Below, piece after piece: positions 54,328 to 63,780 of a DNA stretch of 64,000 nt. Source of the stretch: Lysinibacillus sp. OF-1 (lineage in GTDB: Bacteria > Bacillota > Bacilli > Bacillales_A > Planococcaceae); the NCBI RefSeq assembly GCF_028356935.1, contig NZ_CP102798.1:620001-684000 (forward strand), read 5' to 3'. The position numbers and the translations under genes are program-made. Within the stretch, counting starts at the first letter, position 1, and the number at the start of each line of letters is the position of its first letter. Below the pieces are notes generated by a model. That model was not told the DNA's origin. It did no database searches and worked only from the letters and a program-made list of their open reading frames with translations.

Positions 54328-55692
54328 CTGGTTTATTTTTATATGCTGATAGTAGCCTTTTTGACTCTTGCTATTTGCATGAATAAGTAGCATATATTCT
54401 TGATCTGCTATTAAAGGTTTTGCTGGGGTAACGACAAGTGTTTGCCCTTCAACTTTAGCAGTTATAGATACTTCATTTGCCCCTAAAGCAACTAGTTGAA
54501 CGTGACCTTTAGCAATTTGTGAAGAAAGAACTGCAGGGATTTTCACACTTACTTTTTCTTTTGTTGCATTACTCTTTGCAGTAGATAACTTTCTATATTT
54601 TGGATACTGCTCCTTTAGAGCATCAAAATGTGCTTGGAAAATAGGAGCTGATGTTGTTTGTATATTTGGCTTAACCCCTACTTCGTGAATAGTCTGACTA
54701 GCAGGTCCTGTAAATTTACCGACTGTTAGCTTTAAATAACTTCCATCATGTAAGGTATAAAAGCCTTGCATAGCACCTTTTCCATAGGTTGTTTCACCAT
54801 ATAATATAGCCGCCTTTTGGTCTTTTAGTGAGGCGGAGAGCATTTCAGAAGCACTAGCACTATAGCGATTCACGAGAATACGAGTATTTTTAGGAAACTT
54901 TGTGTCTTGGTGAACTGCTGGTATTGTGTAGGAGGCGTGTGCTTCCTCTAATAAATAGGCGATTTTAGCAGATGGGAATAATCCTGTCATTTCTTCCGCT
55001 GTTGTCACATAACCCCCACCATTATTTTGTAAATCCAATATGAACGATGTTGCACCACGTTGTTTTAAGTCAATAAGCGCTTTTTTGACAAGCTGTGCGC
55101 CATCTTCAGAAAAGGAAGCCAACGAAATATAGCCAACATGCCCAAACAGTAATTCAGATTGTACATTTGGTAATGTGAATTTTTTTCGTGTAATAGTTTT
55201 AGTCGTTGTCGTTTCATTATTATGCTTGATTGTAACCTTCACTTGGGTCCCTTCATTACCGATTAAGAGGGAAGAGGTTTCTTGTGTAGAGCGACCAATA
55301 ATAGATTCACCATTAACGGCAATGATGATATCTCCAGCCTTAATACCAGCTTCAAAGGCGCCGCTACCTTCAATTACTTGTAAAATATGAATCCCATCTT
55401 CGTGTTCTTCAATTATAACACCAATCCCAATTGTTGATAGGTTAATGCTATTCATATAATCCTCAAATTCTTGCTTTGTAAAATAAGTGGAATATGGATC
55501 AAGCATCTCCATGATTTCTGAGATGGACGTGGCTTTCTCTAAGTTTCCATCGATTGTTCCAACATAAGTATTTTTAATGATCTCCTTAATTTCCTTCATA
55601 AGCTGTTGATCATTACTTGCAGCATGAGTAGCCGTGAAAGGAATTAGAAAGAAGGCTAGAACAAATACAAACGACCACATTAATTTTTTCAT
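54325..55692 (-). CDS. S41-family C-terminal processing protease with PDZ domain
   Basis: A 455-residue exported serine protease. The signal peptide is about 1-25 (TATHA). A PDZ domain (about 85-165, GIGVIIEE to AGDIIIAVNGE) precedes the S41 domain, with RYSASASEMLSASL (catalytic Ser) and TYGKGAMQ (catalytic Lys). The last 90 residues form an extra beta domain not usual for CtpA/CtpB. AGAGGTGTCC precedes ATG 55692. It may process exported envelope proteins, but no substrate is evident. Confidence 0.9.
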   Translation of the reverse strand: MKKLMWSFVFVLAFFLIPFTATHAASNDQQLMKEIKEIIKNTYVGTIDGNLEKATSISEIMEMLDPYSTYFTKQEFEDYMNSINLSTIGIGVIIEEHEDGIHILQVIEGSGAFEAGIKAGDIIIAVNGESIIGRSTQETSSLLIGNEGTQVKVTIKHNNETTTTKTITRKKFTLPNVQSELLFGHVGYISLASFSEDGAQLVKKALIDLKQRGATSFILDLQNNGGGYVTTAEEMTGLFPSAKIAYLLEEAHASYTIPAVHQDTKFPKNTRILVNRYSASASEMLSASLKDQKAAILYGETTYGKGAMQGFYTLHDGSYLKLTVGKFTGPASQTIHEVGVKPNIQTTSAPIFQAHFDALKEQYPKYRKLSTAKSNATKEKVSVKIPAVLSSQIAKGHVQLVALGANEVSITAKVEGQTLVVTPAKPLIADQEYMLLIHANSKSQKGYYQHIKINQ

Positions 55693-55833
55693 TGGACACC
55701 TCTTTTCTAGAACTCGAAAAAGGAATGCACCATGCTCATTAGGCGTTTAATGGATGGATACATTTTACAATTGAGTCTCTATTTTTATTATACATGAGCT
55801 GTAGGAATTGTGGGGGGATTAAATAAGATAAAA

Positions 55834-55865
55834 GAATCTGCTTGTTATGAACAACAAGCAGATTC
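55834..55865 (-). terminator. terminator after brnQ
   Basis: GAATCTGCTTGTT (55834-55846) pairs exactly with AACAAGCAGATTC (55853-55865), with T-rich sequence beyond on the minus strand. Confidence 0.85.
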
Positions 55866-55872
55866 CAATAAA

Positions 55873-57204
55873 TTATTTCGCTGAGGCGTTATTAGTTAGC
55901 TTATGAATCATAATGCCAATAAATGCGCCAACTATGGCTGGTAAAAGCCATCCTAAATTTTGCTCATACAGAGGCAATGCTTTTAGCATGTTTTCATACG
56001 GCGCGATTTCTACCTTCATTTCTTTTAAGCCACCGTAAAGGCTAACAAGGAAAGTTGGAATGAGCGCTAAAATATAAACAATTTGTCCACCTTTAAAGAA
56101 ATGGTCCGCTAATGATAAAACCATCAATACCATCGCCAGTGGATAAATGATTAACAGTACAGGTAAAGATGCACTAATAATTGTTGAAAGACCAACATTT
56201 GTAATAGCTGCACTAATAATAGTGAAGACAATCAAAAATGTCTTGTACGAGATTTTTGGGAAGAGCTTGTGGAAATATTGGGCATTAGCAGTTAATAAAC
56301 CGACAGCCGTTGATATACAAGCTAGTAAAATAGTAGCAGACAAAATAATACTTCCAAGACTACCAAAAAGCACTTCCGCTGATTTTGCAATAATATCTCC
56401 GCCATTGGCAGAGGCACCAATTGCAGTAATACTTGTATTCCCAATATGACCGAGTGAGATATAAACGAAAGATAAACCTATAGCCGCAACCACACCGGCA
56501 AAAATCGTCGTATTGATTTGCTTTTTCTTATCTGTCATGCCCATATCACGTAAAGCTTGTAAAATAACGATACCGAAAACAAGTGCACTTAGAACATCCA
56601 TTGTTAAGTACCCTTGTACAAAGCCTTCAGCAAAAGGAGAGCTAATATATTTTCCTGCTGCTTCCCCTGGTTCTCCCATTGGAGAGATAAAGCTTTTGAC
56701 AGCGAGCAATAAAATAACTAGAAGCAGGGCAGGTGTTAAGATTTTTCCTACTCGATCGACAAGCTTCGAAGGGTTAATAGAGAGATAAAGAATTAGGGCG
56801 AAAAATAAAATAGATGTGATTAAAAGCGGCGCCCAATGCCCCTTCATCGCTTCAGGAAGGAACGGTGCAATCCCTATTTCATAGGACACAGATCCAGTTC
56901 GCGGTACAGCGAAGAACGGTCCAATGGCTAAATAAACAATGGATGTAAAGATTACGCCAAAAGCAGGGCTAACACGATTGGCAAGCAGCTGTAAATCGCC
57001 TCCTGCTTTGGCGACAGCAACGATAGCTAATAGTGGTAAACCGACACCTGTTATTAAGAAACCGATCATAGCAACTGTGATATTTTCACCTGCTTGTTGA
57101 CCTAATAACGGTGGAAAAATAATATTCCCAGCACCCAAGAATAAGGCAAATAATAGCAATCCTACTGCTAAATTTCCTTTGATGAAATGCAAGATGTTTT
57201 TCAT
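55873..57204 (-). CDS. brnQ: branched-chain amino acid transporter BrnQ
   Basis: A 443-residue sodium-coupled Leu/Ile/Val carrier of the LIVCS family with about 12 membrane segments. LFLGAGNIIFPPLLGQQAG near the start and the FFAVPRTGSVSYE segment are typical. ATG 57204 follows AAAGGAG at a long spacing of 11 nt; the frame is open to 57279 but starts there lack sites. A CodY-like box lies about 35 bp upstream, so repression by CodY during branched-chain amino acid excess is likely. Confidence 0.94.
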   Translation of the reverse strand: MKNILHFIKGNLAVGLLLFALFLGAGNIIFPPLLGQQAGENITVAMIGFLITGVGLPLLAIVAVAKAGGDLQLLANRVSPAFGVIFTSIVYLAIGPFFAVPRTGSVSYEIGIAPFLPEAMKGHWAPLLITSILFFALILYLSINPSKLVDRVGKILTPALLLVILLLAVKSFISPMGEPGEAAGKYISSPFAEGFVQGYLTMDVLSALVFGIVILQALRDMGMTDKKKQINTTIFAGVVAAIGLSFVYISLGHIGNTSITAIGASANGGDIIAKSAEVLFGSLGSIILSATILLACISTAVGLLTANAQYFHKLFPKISYKTFLIVFTIISAAITNVGLSTIISASLPVLLIIYPLAMVLMVLSLADHFFKGGQIVYILALIPTFLVSLYGGLKEMKVEIAPYENMLKALPLYEQNLGWLLPAIVGAFIGIMIHKLTNNASAK

Positions 57205-57238
57205 AAGTATAAAAACTCCTTTAAGATTGAAAAGATAA

Positions 57239-57253
57239 AACTTTCTAAAAATT
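57239..57253 (-). promoter_or_regulatory. CodY box upstream of brnQ
   Basis: Minus-strand AATTTTTAGAAAGTT matches the CodY consensus AATTTTCWGAAAATT at 13 of 15 positions. It lies about 35 bp before the brnQ start. Confidence 0.6.
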
Positions 57254-57454
57254 TTAAATACAGAAGTGTATGTTATCATAGGAACAAGAATCTGGCAATG
57301 AATATATTATTGCAATATAGTCGGATTTTGTCGTATTCTATAGGATTACTAAAATGTTTGAAAAATAGTCAGTATTTCCGATTTTTCATGAAGCAGTTAT
57401 CTAGTATGATAGACACACAAGGAAATATTCTAGCACGAACGGAGGCAATTTGGT

Positions 57455-58348
57455 ATGCAAAAGACAAAAAAATGGAGAATTCTTGTTTTAAGTACTATCG
57501 CAACTTCATTTTTAGCACTACAAACAGCAGAAGCAGCAACTTACACCGTACAAAAAGGCGATACTTTATCCAAAATCGCGCAACATCATCAAGTTACGAT
57601 TGAGGATATTATGAAGTGGAATAATCTATCGAAAGATACGATTTTTGTAGCTCAAAAGCTTGAAATTCAAAAGCAAACAACGAGTGAGGGGACAAAACCT
57701 TCAACCCCATCAACATCTGTCAAACCTACTGCTGGCTCTCATACAGTAGCGAAAGGTGACACATTATCAAAAATTGCAAAGCAATATAATGTGTCAATTA
57801 AAGATATACAGGAATGGAACAAGCTTGAGAAAGACATAATTTACATTGGACAAGTACTAAAGATTTCTTCAGGAGCCGTGAAACCCGGGGGCGAATCTAT
57901 ACATAATAATGTGACTTCAGATACGGGCACACCATCCAAAGTGACAGATAAAGATCCTACAGCAAATGGACAAGCTATTTATAAAAAAACAGTTGAAGTG
58001 GCAAATACATTGGTTGGGACACCCTACCTATACGGTGGTAATACGCCAGTGGGTCTTGACTGCAGTGGATTTATTTTCTATGCCTTTAATCAAGGCGGAT
58101 TAAAAATAGGAAGAACAAGTAGTGAGGGGTATTTTAATGGCAACACAACACTTGTGGAAAACCCAGTACCAGGAGATCTAGTTTTCTTTGAAAATACATA
58201 TAAAGAAGGTATTTCTCATATGGGCATTTATATTGGGGATAATAAATTCATCCACGCGGGCACAGATGGCGTAGAAATTTCAGATGTTACTTACACTTAC
58301 TGGTCTTCTAAACTAGTAGCTTATAAACGTTTTGATAGTGTGAAATAA
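57455..58348 (+). CDS. LysM-NlpC/P60 peptidoglycan endopeptidase
   Basis: A 297-residue secreted gamma-D-glutamyl-type endopeptidase. Signal peptide about 1-27 (QTAEA). Two LysM domains (about 29-72 and 92-135; YTVQKGDTLSKIAQ and HTVAKGDTLSKIAK) bind glycan strands. The C-terminal NlpC/P60 domain (about 175-297) has LDCSGF with the catalytic Cys and ISHMGIYIGD with the His. Unlike the other hydrolases here it uses LysM instead of SLH for anchoring. CGGAGG precedes ATG 57455. Confidence 0.94.
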   Translation: MQKTKKWRILVLSTIATSFLALQTAEAATYTVQKGDTLSKIAQHHQVTIEDIMKWNNLSKDTIFVAQKLEIQKQTTSEGTKPSTPSTSVKPTAGSHTVAKGDTLSKIAKQYNVSIKDIQEWNKLEKDIIYIGQVLKISSGAVKPGGESIHNNVTSDTGTPSKVTDKDPTANGQAIYKKTVEVANTLVGTPYLYGGNTPVGLDCSGFIFYAFNQGGLKIGRTSSEGYFNGNTTLVENPVPGDLVFFENTYKEGISHMGIYIGDNKFIHAGTDGVEISDVTYTYWSSKLVAYKRFDSVK

Positions 58349-58354
58349 AAAAGG

Positions 58355-58386
58355 AGTGATTTTTGCTTACGCAGAAATCACTTTTT
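58355..58386 (+). terminator. terminator after the LysM-NlpC/P60 gene
   Basis: GTGATTTTTGC (58356-58366) pairs with GCAGAAATCAC (58371-58381) around TTAC, followed by TTTTT. Confidence 0.82.
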
Positions 58387-58399
58387 ATATGACATAAAC

Positions 58400-58432
58400 A
58401 AACCCCCTTCTTAACGAAAGAAGGGGGTTTTG
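58400..58432 (-). terminator. terminator after slaP
   Basis: AAACCCCCTTCTT (58400-58412) pairs exactly with AAGAAGGGGGTTT (58418-58430) around a 5-nt loop. Confidence 0.85.
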
Positions 58433-58435
58433 ATG

Positions 58436-59332
58436 TTATTGTGTAACACGCGCTGTCCAACGGGAGAGATCAGCATTATTTGCATCAACAAGCTCTGCTG
58501 GGAAAACAAATGTCCAAGGCTTAGTTGAGTTTGGTTGCACAGTTAAGATTGGGTCCATTTTAAATGAACCTTTGGCAATTTGTTTGCCTGTTGCATCAAT
58601 AATTTCTAATGGCAATTGTTCAAGATTAATTGCTTTATTGTGGCCATTGCGGATAAAGATCGATACATTTAAATTACCATTTTCAGCTAGCTTTGCCTGT
58701 AAACCTGTGAAGTTTACCTCTGTTTCGCCTAGCTCTGGTAATGTTTTAACGATTTTTTCAAGCTCCTCTTTTTGAGCTGCTGGTAATTGCTTTTCCCAAG
58801 ATGGATCAAGCTCTAATTGGTGTCCGCGAAGGGAAACAAGGTTAAAGGCAATTTTCCAGCCTTCTTCAGGAACCTCATCAACTTTGATGGTAGACTTGTC
58901 AAATTCGAATACCCATGGACGAGCACTTTCTGCTGGAATTGTGCCAAGTGCTTTAAAATCGAATTTTTTAGATGCTACAAGCTCATCATTTTTATCCATA
59001 ATGAATAGTTCGATTTCACCTAGCTCAATCGCTTGTGGTAAAGATGAACGGAAAAATGCACGTACTAACCATTTTCCACCACGACCTTCTTCAATACTAA
59101 TAGAAGATAGAGATAATTGATTTGGTTTCAATGGTTCTAGCTCATTAGCAAGGAAGTTAAAGATATATTTTTGCTCCTGAGGTACGTCCCATTCTGGATG
59201 GAAAGAAAGCTTTGTTTCAACATCACGGTTTTCACCTTTATTTGTAGAAACAGTACCTAGCAAGTCTTTTGAGTCAATTGTGTTTTCTTGAACGATTTTA
59301 TCTGATTTTTTAAAGAATGAAAATAAGCCCAT
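58436..59332 (-). CDS. slaP: accessory Sec S-layer assembly protein (SlaP-like)
   Basis: A 298-residue cytoplasmic protein made of two related halves. WLVRAFFRSSLPQAIELGEIEL in the first half corresponds to LNVSIFIRNGHNKAINLEQLPL in the second, and SARPWVFEF corresponds to STKPWTFVF. This internal duplication is the mark of the accessory Sec S-layer assembly family. In B. anthracis SlaP works with SecA2 to secrete S-layer proteins. Its ATG overlaps the secA2 stop as TAATG, so translation is coupled. No S-layer substrate gene is adjacent; the S-layer gene is about 29 kb away. Confidence 0.88.
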   Translation of the reverse strand: MGLFSFFKKSDKIVQENTIDSKDLLGTVSTNKGENRDVETKLSFHPEWDVPQEQKYIFNFLANELEPLKPNQLSLSSISIEEGRGGKWLVRAFFRSSLPQAIELGEIELFIMDKNDELVASKKFDFKALGTIPAESARPWVFEFDKSTIKVDEVPEEGWKIAFNLVSLRGHQLELDPSWEKQLPAAQKEELEKIVKTLPELGETEVNFTGLQAKLAENGNLNVSIFIRNGHNKAINLEQLPLEIIDATGKQIAKGSFKMDPILTVQPNSTKPWTFVFPAELVDANNADLSRWTARVTQ

Positions 59333-61695
59333 TATTGTTCCTCCTGCTGTGCTTCAATTGTTTTCATGAAGCTTGTAATTTCTATAATGATTGAACGACG
59401 TAGTTCTTGGAAATTTTTACCGAACAATTCCAGTCCTTCACGTTGATAAATTCGCATCGGATCTTCTTGTTGATAATGACGTAAGCCTATTCCTTCTTTT
59501 AAATGCGCCATGGCTTCCAAATGTCTTACCCAGCCACTATCGATGTAGCTAAGCATAACTTGAGGGATAGCTTGAAGTATTTGCTCATTTTCAGAGAATT
59601 TTTCGATTTTATTAAGTAGTTCTAGTTCAGATGGTTCGATATCTGCTAGTATCTGTTTAATTCTTCCGACCTCACGATCGATTGTAACAGGCGTAATGAA
59701 TAGTGAGTTTAATGTTTGCTCCATACGATCATAATCCCATTCGATAGAAGAAACATCTTCTGGTGCAGCATCACGAACAGCAAAATCAACTGTTTCACGT
59801 AGCATTTTTTTCAGCTCGCCCATTAAGTCTTCACCAGCTAAAATTTTGTCACGTAATCCATAAAGAACCGTGCGTTGATCATTAATAACATCATCTAGTT
59901 TTAAGTTGTATTCACGCATGCCGTATTGAGAACCTTCCACAATGCGCTGCGTACGATCTATAAGCTCCTGCACCTCTTTGTTTTGAATAATGCCATTTTC
60001 ATCTGTGACCATTTTTGCAGAGAATTTTTCAACTTCTTCTTTTGCGTAACGACGGAACATATCATCTTCAATAGAGAGAATGAAGCGGCTTTCGCCTATG
60101 TCTCCTTGACGACCTGAACGACCACGTAACTGATTATCTACACGTCGACTTTCATGCTTTTCTGTACCCATTACATATAAACCACCAAGATCATGCACTT
60201 CTTCCCCTAGCACGATATCTGTACCACGACCAGCCATATTTGTTGCTACAGTAATACGACCTTTTTGACCTGCTTGTGAAATAAGCTCTACTTCTTGCTC
60301 TACGGTTTTTGCATTGAGTAATTGGAAAGTTAATTTTTCTTTTTTTAGATAATCAGCAACCGTTTCGGACTGTAAGATTGATGTTGTACCAATGAGAATT
60401 GGTTGACCTTTTTCATGACGTTTTTTAGTCTCAGCTGCAACATATTTATATTTTGCCTCTTGGGTGCTAAAAATAATATCAGGCTGATCGACACGTTGAC
60501 GTGGACGGTTGGTTGGAATTTGCACAACTTCCATACCGTACACTTCTCGAATTTCCTTTTCCTGTGTTTTCGCTGTACCCGTCATCCCAGAAAGTCTCGG
60601 ATACATACGGAAATAGTTTTGAATTGTAATTTGCGCCATTGATTTATTTTCATCCGTGATGGTAACGCCCTCTTTGGCTTCAATTGCTTGATGTAAGCCA
60701 TCAGAGAGTGAGCGACCTTCTAAAATACGGCCAGTAAACATATCAACAAGCTCAATTTTGTCGTTTTTAACGATGTAATCTACATCACGTTTAAACATGA
60801 CGTGTGCACGAACTGCTTGAATCACATAATGGAAAAGTGTTTGATGTTCTAAATCATACAGATTATCAATATTGAAGGCAGCCTCAACCTTTTCAATACC
60901 TTTGTCTGTTAAGGAAGTAGCTTTTGTTTCTTCATCAAAATCATAATCTTCCTCGACTTTGAAACGTTTGGCTAGCATGGCAGCAATTTGATGTAATTCG
61001 TTATTCGATGCCATTTTACCTGCGATAATGAGAGGTGTTTTGGCCTCATCAATCAGGACACTATCTACTTCATCAATAATGGCAAAGTGATATGGTCGTT
61101 GAACCTTATCTGCTAAGCTATGGGCCATATTATCACGTAAGTAATCGAAACCGAATTCAGTTCCAACACCGTATGTAATATCTGCGTTGTAAGCTAATTT
61201 TTTTTCATCTTGCTCCATCATCGGTACATTTAAACCAACAGTTAAGCCAAGGAACCGATGGATTTGACCAACTAACTCATAGTCTCGTTTTGCAAGGTAA
61301 TCATTTACTGTGATAACGTGAACGCCTTTACCTTCTAATGCTCGTACATAAGAGGGAAGGGAAGCAACGAGTGTTTTACCTTCACCTGTAGGCATTTCAG
61401 CGATATTGCCTTCAGTCAATACAAGACCACCGATAAGCTGTACATCAAAATGACGCATACCTAATACACGCTTTGAGGCTTCGCGTACAACTGCAAAGGC
61501 GTCCGGGATGATTGATGTAATAGGCTCACCTTGTTCTAATTGATTTTTGAAAATAAAAGTCATTTCTCTTAATTCAGCATCTGACTTGTTAACATACGTT
61601 TCTTCAAGATTATTAATTTGATCTACTATTTTATAGTAGCGCTTTAATTGACGAGCACTAGTTTGCTCTTTGTTACTTTTGAAAATTGAGAACAT
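59332..61695 (-). CDS. secA2: accessory Sec translocase ATPase SecA2
   Basis: A 787-residue SecA-family motor. It has EMPTGEGKTL (Walker A), AIIDEVDSVLIDEAKTPLIIAG (DEVD box and preprotein crosslinking region), ATNMAGRGTDIVLG and QLRGRSGRQGD. It ends without the CxCx8CH zinc-binding tail of canonical SecA and is shorter than SecA1 (about 840), which supports SecA2. The coupled slaP gene points to dedicated export of S-layer or SLH proteins. AAAGGAG precedes ATG 61695. It is divergent from tagO. Confidence 0.93.
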   Translation of the reverse strand: MFSIFKSNKEQTSARQLKRYYKIVDQINNLEETYVNKSDAELREMTFIFKNQLEQGEPITSIIPDAFAVVREASKRVLGMRHFDVQLIGGLVLTEGNIAEMPTGEGKTLVASLPSYVRALEGKGVHVITVNDYLAKRDYELVGQIHRFLGLTVGLNVPMMEQDEKKLAYNADITYGVGTEFGFDYLRDNMAHSLADKVQRPYHFAIIDEVDSVLIDEAKTPLIIAGKMASNNELHQIAAMLAKRFKVEEDYDFDEETKATSLTDKGIEKVEAAFNIDNLYDLEHQTLFHYVIQAVRAHVMFKRDVDYIVKNDKIELVDMFTGRILEGRSLSDGLHQAIEAKEGVTITDENKSMAQITIQNYFRMYPRLSGMTGTAKTQEKEIREVYGMEVVQIPTNRPRQRVDQPDIIFSTQEAKYKYVAAETKKRHEKGQPILIGTTSILQSETVADYLKKEKLTFQLLNAKTVEQEVELISQAGQKGRITVATNMAGRGTDIVLGEEVHDLGGLYVMGTEKHESRRVDNQLRGRSGRQGDIGESRFILSIEDDMFRRYAKEEVEKFSAKMVTDENGIIQNKEVQELIDRTQRIVEGSQYGMREYNLKLDDVINDQRTVLYGLRDKILAGEDLMGELKKMLRETVDFAVRDAAPEDVSSIEWDYDRMEQTLNSLFITPVTIDREVGRIKQILADIEPSELELLNKIEKFSENEQILQAIPQVMLSYIDSGWVRHLEAMAHLKEGIGLRHYQQEDPMRIYQREGLELFGKNFQELRRSIIIEITSFMKTIEAQQEEQ

Positions 61696-61870
61696 GAAAT
61701 ATACGCTCCTTTAAAGTTGTCTACATGCTAGACACTTCATTATTTTATCAAATTTTGCGAATGGTGACTACAATTGACTGTATAGGAATCTATGAATGCT
61801 AAAATGTACAAAATATTTGTGAAATCGTGGAAAATGTTTAGAAAAAGTATATTTCAATGCTTGTTCATGC

Positions 61871-61876
61871 TATAAT
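61871..61876 (+). promoter_or_regulatory. extended -10 promoter of tagO
   Basis: TATAAT with an upstream TGC (extended -10 form) lies 45 bp before the tagO start. No convincing -35 was found at 16-18 bp. Confidence 0.45.
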
Positions 61877-61920
61877 CAATTTGGATTTCAATGTAGATTA
61901 TTTATTTGAGGAGGAGAGAC

Positions 61921-62988
61921 ATGCTTTACGTGTCTTTAATAGCAGCGTTCGTTGCATCCATTTTGTTAACTCCATTAGTGAAACGTTTAGCGTTTAGAAT
62001 AGGTGCTGTTGATGCACCAAACTACCGAAAAGTACATGCTCGAATTATGCCAAGACTTGGCGGCTTAGCCATTTTCCTTGCGTTTATAATTGGTGTGACG
62101 ATTTTATATTCATTTTTAATCCATACTAAACATGGTAGTCCCGAATCTTTGTTAGCTATCATTATAGGTGCTTGTATTATCGTTGCCACTGGTGTTATTG
62201 ACGATATGCGTGAGATTTCTGCCAAGGCAAAGATGATTGGTCAGCTAGGTGCCGCACTAATTGTTGTTTTTGTAGGTGGAATTCAAATTGAAATGGTTAA
62301 TTTACCATTCTTAGGTACATTAGACTTTGGTTTACTAAGTATCCCATTAACAATTATTTGGATTGTTGGGGTTACAAATGCTATTAATTTAATTGATGGC
62401 TTAGATGGCCTAGCAGCAGGTGTTTCTACAATTGCACTCATTACATTAGCAATCATGGCGTTTATTATGAGCAATATGTTTGTTTTAGCGCTAGCAGCCA
62501 TTTTAGCTGTAGCTTCACTTGGTTTCTTATTTTATAATTTCCACCCAGCGAAAATTTTTATGGGTGATACAGGGGCATTGTTCCTCGGATTTATGATTTC
62601 CGTGTTGGCATTACTTGGTTTTAAAAATGTTGCATTCGTAGCTTTAATCATTCCAATTATTATTCTTGGTGTACCAATTTCTGATACATTCTTTGCGATT
62701 GTTCGTCGTGTACGCATGAAGAAGAAATGGTCTGATCCAGATAAATCTCACTTACACCACCGTTTACTGGATATGGGCTTTACACATCGTCAAACTGTAT
62801 TAATTATTTATGGCATCGCGATGATGTTTGGATTAGCAGCGATCATCTTCTCTATGGCAAAATTATGGGGAGCTATTTTACTTGTAGCTGTTATTTTAAC
62901 AGCCATTGAAATCTTTGTTGAGGTCATTGGGCTAGCAGGTAAAAACTATAGACCATTATTAAACTTTGTACGGATTTTCAGTAAATAA
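61921..62988 (+). CDS. tagO: undecaprenyl-phosphate GlcNAc-1-phosphate transferase (TagO/WecA-like)
   Basis: A 355-residue integral membrane enzyme with about 11 membrane segments. It makes GlcNAc-PP-undecaprenol, the first lipid intermediate of wall teichoic acid and secondary wall polymers. VIDDMREIS (magnesium-binding Asp pair), NAINLIDGLDGLAAG, NFHPAKIFMGDTGALFLGF and the C-terminal HLHHRLLDMGFTHRQ are all family motifs. ATG 61921 follows GAGGAGGAG; the frame extends to 61906 only by an upstream TTG. The LCP gene downstream and the tagA operon suggest one pathway. Confidence 0.95.
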   Translation: MLYVSLIAAFVASILLTPLVKRLAFRIGAVDAPNYRKVHARIMPRLGGLAIFLAFIIGVTILYSFLIHTKHGSPESLLAIIIGACIIVATGVIDDMREISAKAKMIGQLGAALIVVFVGGIQIEMVNLPFLGTLDFGLLSIPLTIIWIVGVTNAINLIDGLDGLAAGVSTIALITLAIMAFIMSNMFVLALAAILAVASLGFLFYNFHPAKIFMGDTGALFLGFMISVLALLGFKNVAFVALIIPIIILGVPISDTFFAIVRRVRMKKKWSDPDKSHLHHRLLDMGFTHRQTVLIIYGIAMMFGLAAIIFSMAKLWGAILLVAVILTAIEIFVEVIGLAGKNYRPLLNFVRIFSK

Positions 62989-62995
62989 AACGAAA

Positions 62996-63020
62996 GCAAT
63001 CATACATTTTGTATGATTGC
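62996..63020 (+). terminator. first hairpin after tagO
   Basis: GCAATCATACA (62996-63006) pairs exactly with TGTATGATTGC (63010-63020). No T-run follows directly. Confidence 0.6.
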
Positions 63021-63022
63021 TC

Positions 63023-63072
63023 AGACTGTAGATAAACTCAAAAAAATTGAGTTTATCTACAGTCTTTTTTTA
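63023..63072 (+). terminator. 19-bp-stem terminator after tagO
   Basis: AGACTGTAGATAAACTCAA (63023-63041) pairs perfectly with 63047-63065 around AAAAA and is followed by a T-run. The arm resembles sequences seen at the ends of IS1182-type elements, and a relic of such an element lies just downstream, so it may be IS-derived. Confidence 0.85.
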
Positions 63073-63245
63073 TTAAAACCGTCGATTGATGCTAAAGGCG
63101 GGGGCGAGCTGCTTCCCTCGCTTTGTTATTGCCACTACTTCGCACCAATCAGCTTCTACATAAAATACTTCATCGTGAACGATTAGAGATGTTAACGATC
63201 GATTAATAAGTACCTAAGAAGCATTTAGTACGAAAATGAAAGAAA

Positions 63246-63535
63246 TCGCAACGAATATGGCGTATTGCCAATATAACCATGCATCACAATGTACAGAAAA
63301 TAACTCATTCAACACCATATTTGGGAATTATATTTAGAGGAAGCTGAACATTTACGACATTCCTATGACAGCAAACCAATTTATGCAAAGCGCAAAGAGA
63401 AGATTGAATGTGTCTTTGCGGACGCGAAGCAAAAGCATGGATTGTGATGGAAAAACCTTAAGAGATCTAAAAACATTGTTCATGCAGGTGAGGCTTACTT
63501 TTGCTGCCAAAGAAACTGGCTACTTGGATGTATAG
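63246..63535 (+). pseudogene. IS1182-family transposase C-terminal relic
   Basis: Three-frame reading gives the C-terminal signature of IS1182 transposases: a CQYNHASQCTEN segment, then after a frameshift WELYLEEAEHLRHSYDSKP and YAKRKEKIECVFADAKQKHG. An in-frame TGA and a second frameshift follow before MQVRLTFAAKETGYL. The N-terminal two thirds are missing. It cannot make an active enzyme. Confidence 0.8.
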
Positions 63536-63725
63536 CTTAAAAGAGCGCTTCTCAATGTCTTTCTTATTGATAAGCATAAATAGCAACTTTGAGTGAACTA
63601 TTACGGACGGACATTACCATTAGAATGTATAGGAAATAGAAAGGGAGGAAAGCTAAAATAGGCTTGTTTAACTAGTTCATGACAGGGTAAATGAAAAGAG
63701 CAGTTTAATCATTGGGGAAGTAATA
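63536..63725. other. non-coding remainder next to the IS relic
   Basis: I see no gene. It is flanked by the transposase relic and the terminator of the LCP gene, and may include decayed element sequence. The stretch 63073-63245 on the other side of the relic is also without a readable gene. Confidence 0.4.
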
Positions 63726-63729
63726 TAAA

Positions 63730-63765
63730 AAGCCCCTAGACAAGATGGCTTGTCTAAGGGCTTTG
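63730..63765 (-). terminator. terminator after the LCP gene
   Basis: AAGCCCCTAGACAAG (63730-63744) pairs with CTTGTCTAAGGGCTT (63749-63763), one mismatch, with TTTTATA beyond on the minus strand. Confidence 0.85.
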
Positions 63766-63780
63766 GAAAGTCATTACTGG

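Noticed and set aside
57187-57603. 138-codon plus-strand ORF overlapping the LysM-NlpC/P60 gene start
   Set aside because: It overlaps the true gene in another frame, lacks a ribosome binding site and has no domain.
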